Shown piece after piece: positions 1 through 8,558 of a DNA stretch of 64,000 bases. A model generated the notes under the pieces. The model did no database searches, had not been told where the DNA came from, and worked only from the letters and a program-made list of their open reading frames with translations. How positions within the stretch are numbered: position 1 is the first letter of the stretch; each line of letters starts with the position of its first letter. The translations under genes and the position numbers were made by a program. The stretch lies in NCBI GenBank assembly GCA_965367015.1, contig CBDUGY010000002.1, positions 1 through 64,000 on the forward strand, written 5' to 3'. The DNA comes from CAXBES01 sp965367015. GTDB lineage: Bacteria; Bacteroidota; Bacteroidia; Flavobacteriales; Flavobacteriaceae.

Positions 1-1372
1 ATGCATCATTTGGATCGGTAGATGGACCAGCGTCATCATCTTCCACTAAAACTAAATTTCCTGTTAACATTGTTGGGATAGCTCCTCCAAAACCGGCAGG
101 AACTGCATCGTATGATCCAGCAAGCGGTCCTCCATTTATTACGAGTAAATCCGCAACCGCCGTTGCCGATCCTCCCCAAAGATACATTTGCATTCTTGGA
201 TTCTGGCCGTCAGGAGGTGTTGCAAAATTTGCATTGTTGGTTCCTCCTCCGTCTTGTGCTTCTGTAGCTACCGAATCACTCGCACTACCCCCGTTGCCAT
301 AGTTATTTTCCTGAAAATTTCCGGAAGCCTCATCAAAACCGTATTGATAAGTTACATCGTGAGTAATATTATTTAAATAGAAAACATTCACAGCCGATGC
401 ATCTCTGTAAGCAGCCGGACCTTGTGGTAAGGCGAACGGAAAATCAAAATTTAGAGTTGCTCCACCGTCTGGTGACGGACCTGTTCCCGTGTTACAAAGA
501 TCTAAATATGTATAACTGTTGTTTCCTCTGGTAATCGTGAATTCTGCACCTGCAGCACCATCAGTATCGTGCCATCCAAATGGAGAAGCTGTTGCATTGG
601 CAGGACCGTTTTCTAAAGTATCTGACCCATTGTCCGGACTTCTCAACGGAATTGCAAAAACTCTGTACATATCCCCGCCTATCATATTTGCGGCAGTTGA
701 GTTCTCTTTAATTAAGCTGCTAACATTATTGTGTGAATGATTAGCTTCGTCAAAATTACAATTAGAAACCCAGTCGGCAGTGTTCAGCAGCGCACCGGTT
801 ACGGCGTCGATTCTTACACTATAATAATGACTAGCGTCCAAAAGATAAATGCTTAGATCCCATGCAAGTCTTAATCTCTCATTTTCAATTGATTGATATA
901 CCAGTTTTACAGGTATATTTTCTAATGAAATATTTCCCTTAGAAAATACAAATGCATTATTAGAAACTGTCTCTAACAACTCGAGATTAGAAGGACTTTG
1001 AATACCTAAAGCTGAAGCAGCACTAGCAATTGCGCTATTGGCAGTAATTGAAGGATTCGTGGTATTTACTTTCTCCGCTATGTTATTCTGAAAGGATAGA
1101 CCTGCACTTACAACGCTGCCGTCCTTTATTGCAAACGAAGACGTAGAATTATATATCTCTATACCATTATGTTTTTGTGTGGCGTAGACATTATCAAGCT
1201 GCATACTTCTTGAATAACTCTGTGAATTAATCTCAAACTCTTGCACATCCAAATTTTGGAGGCCTAATTGAGCTCGGTTAGTGTTAAGGTAGGAGCTTAT
1301 AACGCTATTGTAATCTTGCGCTGAGGCAAAACTAAACGATATGCAGGCTACTAGAAATAGTAATTTTTTCAT
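1..1372 (-). CDS. M36 (fungalysin-type) metalloprotease, N-terminal part
   Basis: The gene runs off the left edge, so only the first ~457 codons are present. The start has a Sec signal peptide (MKKLLFLVACISFSFASAQ). Residues ~25-130 look like an FTP propeptide domain (HNGIEIYNSTSSFAI). From about residue 260 comes the M36 catalytic-domain signature GWHDTDG...ITRGNN, then DVTYQYGFDEASGNFQENN and GGTNNANFATPPDGQNPRM near 340-380. The last part, from about residue 415 (GPLAGSYDAVPAGFGGAIP), looks like the protease-associated insertion common in flavobacterial members. The zinc motif HExxH would lie outside the window. It is likely a secreted zinc protease, and in this group such proteins usually end in a T9SS tail, which cannot be checked here. 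Confidence 0.9.
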   Translation of the reverse strand, partial: MKKLLFLVACISFSFASAQDYNSVISSYLNTNRAQLGLQNLDVQEFEINSQSYSRSMQLDNVYATQKHNGIEIYNSTSSFAIKDGSVVSAGLSFQNNIAEKVNTTNPSITANSAIASAASALGIQSPSNLELLETVSNNAFVFSKGNISLENIPVKLVYQSIENERLRLAWDLSIYLLDASHYYSVRIDAVTGALLNTADWVSNCNFDEANHSHNNVSSLIKENSTAANMIGGDMYRVFAIPLRSPDNGSDTLENGPANATASPFGWHDTDGAAGAEFTITRGNNSYTYLDLCNTGTGPSPDGGATLNFDFPFALPQGPAAYRDASAVNVFYLNNITHDVTYQYGFDEASGNFQENNYGNGGSASDSVATEAQDGGGTNNANFATPPDGQNPRMQMYLWGGSATAVADLLVINGGPLAGSYDAVPAGFGGAIPTMLTGNLVLVEDDDAGPSTDPNDA

Positions 1373-1472
1373 ACGTAATATATTAGTGAATTAAATTTAT
1401 TTTCTAAAAATAGAGTCTATATTTATAGTATTATAATTATATCGGATATTTAACATTAAAACTACTTGATTA

Positions 1473-2804
1473 CTATAGATTTCCTTGATTTTTTTGGAAA
1501 ATTTGTAATGCGTTTCCGTCGGTTAGTCGAGAAATATAATTACAACATTCCATGAGAAGTTCGTATAGAGTTAAATTTTTTTCAAAACGATTTTCAAATC
1601 CCTTTAGAATTAGTCGATCATAATGCCTATCCTTACCATTCGCATAATTTTCAAAAGCTGTTGTGAAGACATCTAAAAGACTTGATAATATATTATAACC
1701 TGCGATTTCCTTATCGATTACTTCTGTGCTTTTATATACTTTTTCAATGCTTATTTTTATGATATCATCGATTTGAGCCTTGTAATGACTTTTGTCCAGA
1801 AGTGCTTCGGAAAATTCTCCATTTAAGATAGCGGTTTCATTTTTAATGAAGATTGACGCCGCTTCTGTAATTAGTGTGTTTATAGCTAAAGATCTTAAAT
1901 AGGCTAATCTATCTGAAGCTTCCGTAAGAGTTGCATACTTTTCGGTATTAATGCGCTCCTTTACCAATTTAATCAAATATTCCAATGCAAACTCTTCATC
2001 GATAAGTCCTAAATTTATTCCATCCTCGAAATCAATTATAGTGTAGCAAATATCATCGGCTGCCTCTACCAAATAAGCCAATGGGTGTCGGCAAAAGCTT
2101 AGATCATTTTTACCACCGCGCTTTAACAATCCAAGTTCTTCAACTACTTCAGAAAAAAAGTCTTTATCCGATTGGAACACACCAAATTTCTTATCGGCAA
2201 TATGATCGGTAGGTTTTTTAGGCAGCGACTCTTTCGGATACTTCATAAAGGCCCCTAAAGTCGCATAGGTTAAGCGAAGGCCGCCTTCTACTCCATTTTT
2301 AGATTCAGTTAAAATTTTGAAGCCATTGGCATTTCCTTCAAAATCTACCAAATCCTGATATTCCTTTTCAGATAATTGCGCTTTAAACCGCTTTCCTTTT
2401 CCATTAGCGAAATAATCACCAATGGCCTTTTCACCGCTATGTCCAAAAGGCGGGTTTCCAATATCATGTGCCAATGATGCAGCAGCTACAATTGCGCCAA
2501 AATCATTGAATTGATAACCGTGTATCGTCTTTAAATGTGGATGTTTTTCTAGGATGGCCTTACCAACCGATCGTCCTAATGAACGACCCACTACTGAAAC
2601 TTCTAAACTATGTGTTAAACGTGTATGCACGAACGAAGTTTTAGATAGTGGTATTACCTGTGTTTTGTCCTGTAAACTTCTAAATGCCGACGAAAAAATG
2701 ACCCTATCGTAATCAACTTCAAAACGGGTTTCATTCTCTTCTTTTCTTATTCTTTTGCTCGTAACGCCCTGCTTTTTGAGTGAAAGCAACTGTTCCCATT
2801 GCAT
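1473..2804 (-). CDS. dgt: dNTP triphosphohydrolase (dGTPase)
   Basis: HD-domain enzyme that hydrolyses dNTPs, classically dGTP, to the nucleoside and triphosphate. With the start used here it has 443 residues. Ligand motifs are visible: H65 in HTRLTHSLEV and H113-D114 in SLAHDIGNPPFGHSGE, followed by the usual YLVEAADDICYTIIDFEDG segment. The frame is open 25 codons further upstream, but the family normally begins with M-x-W-E-Q-L-L, so the ATG at 2804 (or the adjacent one at 2807) is preferred. It is divergent from the TonB receptor gene and shares its intergenic region. With nrdAB and the dCMP deaminase it makes up a set of dNTP-pool genes in this window, though they are not linked as an operon. 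Confidence 0.93.
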   Translation of the reverse strand: MQWEQLLSLKKQGVTSKRIRKEENETRFEVDYDRVIFSSAFRSLQDKTQVIPLSKTSFVHTRLTHSLEVSVVGRSLGRSVGKAILEKHPHLKTIHGYQFNDFGAIVAAASLAHDIGNPPFGHSGEKAIGDYFANGKGKRFKAQLSEKEYQDLVDFEGNANGFKILTESKNGVEGGLRLTYATLGAFMKYPKESLPKKPTDHIADKKFGVFQSDKDFFSEVVEELGLLKRGGKNDLSFCRHPLAYLVEAADDICYTIIDFEDGINLGLIDEEFALEYLIKLVKERINTEKYATLTEASDRLAYLRSLAINTLITEAASIFIKNETAILNGEFSEALLDKSHYKAQIDDIIKISIEKVYKSTEVIDKEIAGYNILSSLLDVFTTAFENYANGKDRHYDRLILKGFENRFEKNLTLYELLMECCNYISRLTDGNALQIFQKNQGNL

Positions 2805-2901
2805 CATGCTAACTATAATTTTAAAATGCAAGATACTATAATAAGGTGTTAATTCCAGTGCAATTTTAATGTTAACCACTTAATATTTACCTAACCTTGA
2901 A

Positions 2902-2957
2902 TTGACAAAAAAGTAATATCCAGTTAACGACAGTTTTACATAGCATGGGTTTCTTTG
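2902..2957 (+). promoter_or_regulatory. Pho-box-like array and -7 element
   Basis: Four heptamers lie exactly 11 bp apart: TTGACAA (2902), GTAATAT (2913), TTAACGA (2924) and TTTACAT (2935). A -7-like element TTTCTTTG (2950-2957) follows, one mismatch from TAnnTTTG. Its TTTG starts 19 bp after the start of the last heptamer, and the ATG is 24 bp downstream. The same register recurs at 7208 and 8492. Seven-bp direct repeats with 4-bp spacers are the architecture of PhoB sites in other bacteria. Binding by a PhoB-like regulator is inferred. Confidence 0.65.
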
Positions 2958-2980
2958 TGGCAAGAAATTAAGATCAAACC

Positions 2981-5764
2981 ATGAAAAATATTTTAATTCT
3001 AATATTGCTCGGTTTTAACGGCTTATCATTTGCGCAACAATCGGGATCTATCATTGGAATGCTTACAGATAAAGACTATAACAATGAACCCCTCGCTTTT
3101 GCCAATGTGATCATCAAAGGTACCTCACAGGGAACAACATCAGATTTTGACGGACTCTACGCTCTCGAAAACCTCAATCCCGGAACATATACAATCGAGT
3201 ATAGTTTTGTAGGCTTTGAAACAGTTGAGGTCAATAATGTTTTGGTTGAAGCTAGTAAAGTAACCACCGTAAATGTTCCTATGGGTGCCAGCGCCGCTGC
3301 CTTGGACGAGGTAGTTATTAAAACCACTACACGTAAGGAAAGTGAAGTTGCGCTTTTGTTAGAACAAAAGAAAGCAGTGACGATGAAAGAAAGTATTGGG
3401 TCTGAAGAGCTGTCTCGTAAAGGTGTTAGCAATGCTGCCGGAGCCGTAGCGAAGATCTCAGGAATTTCTCGCCAGGAAGGTGGAAGTAATGTATATGTGC
3501 GTGGATTAGGAGATCGATACTTAAATACTACTTATAACGGTCTTTCGCTTCCGTCTAACGACATAGAAAAGAAAAACATGGACTTAGGTCTCTTTTCATC
3601 AGATGTGATTCAAAATATTACAGTAAGTAAAGCATATTCAACCCATTTCTATGGAGATTTTTCAGCAGGTAATGTAGATATCACTGCTAAAGACTATTCA
3701 GGAAGTGGTTTTCTTGACATCGAGTTAGGTGCCGGTTTTAATTCCAGATCTGTTGGAGAGAATTTCGTAAAAAGTGAGGGTACGGGAAAATTCGGATTTT
3801 ACAATCGTTATGATAATAATCCCTTTTCCGTAATACTCACTCACGGTGTCGATCCTGTAGATGCAGGAACACCTGTTCGCCTTCTCGGCAGCTTCTCTGG
3901 CGGAACCTCCCACACATTTAAAAATGATGCGAAGTTGAGTTTCTTCGGAACAGCTTCATTCGATAACAATTTTGAATATCGCGAAGGTCCGGCCGTAGAT
4001 TATACGACAATCGAAAAAAAGAGATTTGACGCTTCTGAAGAATATGAATATACAACTACCACTTCGGCCATGGCCAACTTTATATACAAAATTGATAGTG
4101 ACCACAAGCTAAGCTATAATTCATTATTCATCAATAGCGGAAGGGATGTTGTCGGTTTTTTTGGAGTAGACGGAAAAGGAACAAATCGAGACGCCATTCT
4201 TAATACCGATAAAGGTTTCTATCAAATGAATATTCAGTTTGACCAGGACTTAATATTTGTTAATCAGTTATTAGGAAATCACAAATTAAGTGATAATCTG
4301 GATTTCGACTGGGGTGTGGGTTATAATAAGGTGGATTCCAGACAACCGGACAGAAAGCGAATCAGTTTAGAGAATTTTGATTTTACATTGGATAATGATC
4401 CCAATACCAATGCTTCCTTTTTTAACAATATTCCATTCGATAATCAGCGATATTTCCAAGATATCGAAGACAAAGAAATTAACGGAAGAATGAATCTCCG
4501 CTATGATGCTTCAGAAAAACTTGCACTAAATTTTGGTTATACCGGGCGAAGTAAAGAGCGTAACTTCGAAAACATTCGATATGGGTATGACTTTATTCAG
4601 CCAAATACTCCTGCAACCGATGTGAATAATTTCAATTCCATTTTCGATTTCCAAAATCTGGGAACAGTCTATAATACTTTTGTTATTAACGCGCTGGATC
4701 CTGCTAATGGTTTGGGAAATACCAATCTTCCGGGACAGGCCGAAAATACATATAAAGGAACGCAGGATGTGTATGCAGCTTATATCAATGCTGAATTGAA
4801 ATTCGATCCAAGCTGGACCATCGTTCCGGGTGTGCGTTTGGAAAGTTTGAATCAGGATATCATTTATGATGTAATTAATCTTTTACCCACAGACCCCGGT
4901 TTTAGAAGTGCTTCTGAAACTTATGTGCTGCCTAGCTTAAATGTTAAATACGCTTTAAACGATGATCAAAATTTACGTTTTTCATTTAGTAAAACAGTTT
5001 CCTTTCCTGAATTTAAAGAGGTAACTCCTTTTGTTTATGAAGATGTAACACAACGAGTTGGTGGTAACCCCGACCTTTTAAATAATCCTTCTTTTTCTGA
5101 GATATACAATCTCGATTTGAAATATGAGTGGTTTTTAGAAAAAAACGAAATCATTTCAGTTGCTGCTTTTGCGAAACAAATCAATGACCCTGTTAACAAA
5201 GTGATCGCGAATGATGCTACAGGAACACAACGATTTTTTAGAACAGGCGATAAGGCAGAGGTTTTAGGAGTTGAACTTGAAGCACTCAAAAATATATTTT
5301 TTGATGATAATGAAAATGCAATTTTTTCTCTGGGGTTTAATGCAACATATATGTATACCAGACAAGACTTAAAAAGTTCGCAAGGGTTATTTTCAACAAC
5401 TTTTGCGGAAGGCAGATCAGAAGACATTCAGGGTGCATCTCCAATTTTAATTAATGCAGATTTAAATTACAGCCCAGTTTTTGGTTCCTACAAACCGGTT
5501 GCAAATATGGTTTTCTCCTATTTCGGTGATCGTATTGATGCAATTGGTTCAGGACAGCTCGGAAATATTATCGAAAAAGGGGTTCAAACACTCGATTTCG
5601 TATGGAAAAATGCAATTGGAGATAATTTCGAGATAAACGCCAGCGCCAAGAATCTATTAGACCCAACTATTGAAAGAATTCGTGAAATAGAAACCGGAAA
5701 CGTAGTTCTATCGAGCTATAAAAGAGGAATAAATATAGCACTACAGCTAAAATATAAATTTTAA
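2981..5764 (+). CDS. TonB-dependent outer-membrane receptor (phosphate island)
   Basis: Outer-membrane active transporter of 927 residues. A signal peptide ends near residue 18 (LSFA-QQ). A carboxypeptidase-regulatory-like beta domain follows at ~23-105 (NVIIKGTSQGTTSDFDGLY), then the plug domain at ~130-250 (VYVRGLGDRYLNTTYNGL) and a long barrel ending in an aromatic residue (LQLKYKF). The partner downstream is not a SusD but a beta-helix lipoprotein, 27 bp away and probably co-transcribed. The promoter has Pho-box-like repeats, and the next genes are a phosphate porin and a Pit permease. The likely substrate is therefore a phosphate-containing compound, but no residue proves this. Confidence 0.9.
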   Translation: MKNILILILLGFNGLSFAQQSGSIIGMLTDKDYNNEPLAFANVIIKGTSQGTTSDFDGLYALENLNPGTYTIEYSFVGFETVEVNNVLVEASKVTTVNVPMGASAAALDEVVIKTTTRKESEVALLLEQKKAVTMKESIGSEELSRKGVSNAAGAVAKISGISRQEGGSNVYVRGLGDRYLNTTYNGLSLPSNDIEKKNMDLGLFSSDVIQNITVSKAYSTHFYGDFSAGNVDITAKDYSGSGFLDIELGAGFNSRSVGENFVKSEGTGKFGFYNRYDNNPFSVILTHGVDPVDAGTPVRLLGSFSGGTSHTFKNDAKLSFFGTASFDNNFEYREGPAVDYTTIEKKRFDASEEYEYTTTTSAMANFIYKIDSDHKLSYNSLFINSGRDVVGFFGVDGKGTNRDAILNTDKGFYQMNIQFDQDLIFVNQLLGNHKLSDNLDFDWGVGYNKVDSRQPDRKRISLENFDFTLDNDPNTNASFFNNIPFDNQRYFQDIEDKEINGRMNLRYDASEKLALNFGYTGRSKERNFENIRYGYDFIQPNTPATDVNNFNSIFDFQNLGTVYNTFVINALDPANGLGNTNLPGQAENTYKGTQDVYAAYINAELKFDPSWTIVPGVRLESLNQDIIYDVINLLPTDPGFRSASETYVLPSLNVKYALNDDQNLRFSFSKTVSFPEFKEVTPFVYEDVTQRVGGNPDLLNNPSFSEIYNLDLKYEWFLEKNEIISVAAFAKQINDPVNKVIANDATGTQRFFRTGDKAEVLGVELEALKNIFFDDNENAIFSLGFNATYMYTRQDLKSSQGLFSTTFAEGRSEDIQGASPILINADLNYSPVFGSYKPVANMVFSYFGDRIDAIGSGQLGNIIEKGVQTLDFVWKNAIGDNFEINASAKNLLDPTIERIREIETGNVVLSSYKRGINIALQLKYKF

Positions 5765-5791
5765 ATATACTAACTAAAAACAACGAAAATT

Positions 5792-6967
5792 ATGAAAACA
5801 AAAATTTTAATGATAAGCTTAACGATTGCGACTTCATTCTTTACCGCATGCGACGGTGATGATACTGCACCTATTGTAATTGAAAATATTCAGGGCGGAG
5901 GCGGCTCCACTACTACAGATTTAACCCTCGGAGGATTGCAAACAACCGATGTCACATTAGAATTAGGAAAAGAATATAGTTTAACTGAGGCTCTTATAAT
6001 GACCGATGGTACAACGCTTACAATTCCTGCTGGTGTAGTAATTAAAGCAAACCCGGGGGCAGGAGTTTATATTGCGATTGCTCAGGGCGCAAGAATTATT
6101 GCGGAAGGTACTTCCAGCAGTCCAATTGTAATGACCTCAGCTGTAGCCACACCAAGTGCCGGTGATTGGGGTGGTCTCATCATACTAGGAAAGGCCCCGA
6201 TTAATTCGGTCGTTGGTGGCGAAGCAACCTCCACAAGTGAAATTGGAGGGCTCCCTTATGGAGGAGACGAGACGGATGATGATTCAGGAATCATCAAGTA
6301 TGTTCGTGTTGAATATTCGGGAGGCGCAGCAGATGCCTCCTCCGAAAACAACGGATTCTCATTTTACGGCGTCGGCAACGGAACCAAGGTTGAGTATATT
6401 CAGGCTTTCGAAGGAAAAGACGATGGAATCGAATTTTTCGGTGGAACAGTAAATGCGAGTTACATCTCGGTTATTGGCGCTCAAGACGACTCGGTAGACT
6501 GGACCGAAGGATTTTCCGGGACATTGAATGAGGTTTATATAGAACATAGAGTGGAACACGATAAGGGAATTGAAGCAGACGGCTTTAATACCGATATCGG
6601 AAATAACGCTAACCCCGTATTTTGGTCAAAACCAACTGTAAGCAACTTAACAATTGTGGGAAGAGGGTCTGCTACGGCAAACGAAGCTGTACGCTTAAGA
6701 GCAGGAACGCAGGGTATCTTTAGCAATGTCGTTATTCAAGGTTTTGAAGAAGGGTTTGATCTGGATGGTGACGCAGGAGCTAGCCCTACCGGACAAGGAG
6801 TTCTTGACGGAAATTTACATGTGAACAATGTAACTTTTATCGATGTCGTCGTAAAGCTTAAAAACGATACCGGATTTACATTCCTGGAAAGCGATTTTAT
6901 AACTGAGGAGGGCAATGGGTTTGGCACTAATTATAGTTTATGGGCCACCGGATGGACTAGAAATTAA
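5792..6967 (+). CDS. beta-helix lipoprotein paired with TonB receptor
   Basis: Predicted lipoprotein of 391 residues with lipobox FFTAC; Cys20 would be lipidated and is followed by DGDD. The mature part is rich in Gly, Asp and Thr and has repeated short beta-strand units typical of right-handed beta-helix proteins (GDWGGLIILGKAPIN, YVRVEYSGG, VEYIQAFEGKDDGIEFFGG). No catalytic motif could be recognised. It sits 27 bp after the TonB receptor and before a hairpin terminator at 6992. By position it may be the surface-exposed binding partner of the receptor, in the place SusD has in glycan systems. That role is an inference. Confidence 0.75.
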   Translation: MKTKILMISLTIATSFFTACDGDDTAPIVIENIQGGGGSTTTDLTLGGLQTTDVTLELGKEYSLTEALIMTDGTTLTIPAGVVIKANPGAGVYIAIAQGARIIAEGTSSSPIVMTSAVATPSAGDWGGLIILGKAPINSVVGGEATSTSEIGGLPYGGDETDDDSGIIKYVRVEYSGGAADASSENNGFSFYGVGNGTKVEYIQAFEGKDDGIEFFGGTVNASYISVIGAQDDSVDWTEGFSGTLNEVYIEHRVEHDKGIEADGFNTDIGNNANPVFWSKPTVSNLTIVGRGSATANEAVRLRAGTQGIFSNVVIQGFEEGFDLDGDAGASPTGQGVLDGNLHVNNVTFIDVVVKLKNDTGFTFLESDFITEEGNGFGTNYSLWATGWTRN

Positions 6968-6991
6968 TAAATTAAAATTGAGTGTTAGAAA

Positions 6992-7020
6992 AAAAGCTTC
7001 TCATTTGAGAATTTTTTTTT
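6992..7020 (+). terminator. terminator after TonB receptor/lipoprotein pair
   Basis: Inverted repeat TTCTCA-tt-TGAGAA (6998-7011) preceded by A-rich and followed by T-rich sequence (a run of T from 7013). It would end transcripts of the two preceding genes. Confidence 0.65.
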
Positions 7021-7157
7021 TTGGCATATTAAAAATGAATAATTGTTTCTTAATGTTTATTTAATATTCTCTTTAAGATAAGGCTACATATAATCAGTTT
7101 ATTTGTATTACACTTTTAAAATCGTATGGTTTTTGTCGACTAGATTATTTGAGTGTA

Positions 7158-7190
7158 GAAGCTGTCTTTTAAGGTAGCTTCTTTTTTTTT
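7158..7190 (+). terminator. second hairpin with T-run upstream of the porin
   Basis: GAAGCT (7158-7163) pairs with AGCTTC (7176-7181), followed by nine T. It lies ~150 bp after the terminator at 6992 and 18 bp before the Pho-box-like array of the porin. No open reading frame lies between the two terminators, so it may end a short non-coding transcript or act as a backup terminator. Confidence 0.5.
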
Positions 7191-7207
7191 CTAATTAAAG
7201 GATAAAG

Positions 7208-7252
7208 TTAACATTTAGGAAACATTAGCTTAACATTGGTTTAAGTTCTTTG
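7208..7252 (+). promoter_or_regulatory. Pho-box-like array of the porin gene
   Basis: Heptamers with an 11-bp period: TTAACAT (7208), GAAACAT (7219), TTAACAT (7230) and a weaker TTAAGTT (7241). A TTTG (7249-7252, within GTTCTTTG) starts 19 bp after the third heptamer, and the ATG lies 28 bp downstream. The register matches the arrays at 2902 and 8492. Confidence 0.7.
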
Positions 7253-7279
7253 TAGCGACAAAAACTTAAAACGATTTTA

Positions 7280-8482
7280 ATGAAATTACACTACCTATTA
7301 TTTTTGGTGTCAATAGTATTTTTGAATTCCTTAAATGCTCAAGAAATTAGTGATACCAAATTCGGAAATGGCCTTATTAATTTTACCGCCAAAGACAGTT
7401 CCTTTAGTGTAAAATTTGCGCCTCGTATTCAGGTTCGTTCAATTTCTTCTTGGGACCACGATGGTGATCATTACGGAAGTCCAGATCATAATTTTCTTGT
7501 TCGAAGAGCGCGACTAAAATTTGATGGGTTCGCGTATTCCCCTAAATTGAAGTATAAAATTGAACTAGGTCTTTCAAACAGAGATATTTCTGGTGCCAAT
7601 CAATTCAATAGAAATACGCCAAGATATATTCTCGATGCTGTTATCATGTGGAACTTTTTTGAAAAATTTGAATTATGGGCCGGACAAACAAAATTACCCG
7701 GGAATGTCGAACGTGTTGTTTCTTCTGCTAACTTGCAACTCATAGACCGATCTTTGCTCAATAGTAGATTTAATATCGATCGTGACGTCGGAATTCAGTT
7801 AAGACATGAAACCGATTTAGGTGAAAAGTTTGTCATGAGAGAAAAACTAGCGTTATCACAAGGGGAAGGTCGTAATGTTACCGAAGGGAATGAAGGAGGA
7901 TTGCAATACACTGCTAGAATTGAATTTTTACCTTTTGGAAAATTTATCAGTAAGGGAGATTACTCCCAGGGAGATTTAAAACGAGAACCAACGCCAAAAT
8001 TAATGTTCGCTGTTAATTACGATCTTAACCAAGATGCTGTTAAGACAAGAAGTAATTTAGGAAGTTATATGTTCTTAGATAATGGATCTTTATATGAGAC
8101 AGATATTAATACGTTATTCGTAGATGCTATGTTTAAATACCAAGGATTCTCATTTATGGGTGAATACGCCAATAGAGATGCAGAAAATCCAATCGCCGTA
8201 GAGGAAGATGGTACGCCTACCGGCGATGTGGTTTTGGTGGGTAGCGCGATCAATACGCAAGCCGGATATTTGTTCAAAAATAATTACGAAGTTGTCTTTA
8301 GATATACAACAACCAATTTTAAGGAGATGACCGGCAGAGCAGATGAAGATCAATATACCCTGGGTGCATCTAAGTACGTTGTTGGTCATAAGCTAAAAGT
8401 GCAATCTGATATTAGTTACACCGCACTCAACGGTAATAAAGACAACATAACATTTAGAATGGGTTTCGACCTGCATTTTTAA
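7280..8482 (+). CDS. OprO/OprP-type phosphate-selective porin
   Basis: Outer-membrane channel of 400 residues resembling the phosphate-selective porin O/P family. A signal peptide ends near residue 20 (LNSLNA-QE). The family pattern is visible in FAPRIQVRSISSW, RRARLKFDGFAYSPKLKYKIELGLS, LWAGQTKLPGNVERV and RDVGIQLRH, and the barrel closes with a terminal Phe (MGFDLHF). Phosphate-repeat operators lie upstream and a Pit phosphate permease starts 76 bp downstream under its own Pho-box-like promoter. This supports a role in anion/phosphate entry into the periplasm; exact selectivity cannot be read from sequence. Confidence 0.88.
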   Translation: MKLHYLLFLVSIVFLNSLNAQEISDTKFGNGLINFTAKDSSFSVKFAPRIQVRSISSWDHDGDHYGSPDHNFLVRRARLKFDGFAYSPKLKYKIELGLSNRDISGANQFNRNTPRYILDAVIMWNFFEKFELWAGQTKLPGNVERVVSSANLQLIDRSLLNSRFNIDRDVGIQLRHETDLGEKFVMREKLALSQGEGRNVTEGNEGGLQYTARIEFLPFGKFISKGDYSQGDLKREPTPKLMFAVNYDLNQDAVKTRSNLGSYMFLDNGSLYETDINTLFVDAMFKYQGFSFMGEYANRDAENPIAVEEDGTPTGDVVLVGSAINTQAGYLFKNNYEVVFRYTTTNFKEMTGRADEDQYTLGASKYVVGHKLKVQSDISYTALNGNKDNITFRMGFDLHF

Positions 8483-8491
8483 TAGAAAGAC

Positions 8492-8536
8492 ATAACATTT
8501 TGGTAACATTGGATTTCAATAAAAATGAGAAATTTG
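8492..8536 (+). promoter_or_regulatory. Pho-box-like array of the Pit gene
   Basis: ATAACAT (8492), GTAACAT (8503) and a weak TTTCAAT (8514), 11 bp apart. The -7-like GAAATTTG (8529-8536) is one mismatch from TAnnTTTG. Its TTTG starts 19 bp after the third heptamer, as in the other two arrays. The ATG lies 23 bp downstream. Confidence 0.68.
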
Positions 8537-8558
8537 CGCCAGATCAAACTTAAAAAAT

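Noticed and set aside
5792..6967. SusD-type partner of the TonB receptor
   Set aside because: The sequence is beta-strand repetitive and shows none of the helical TPR-like SusD features.
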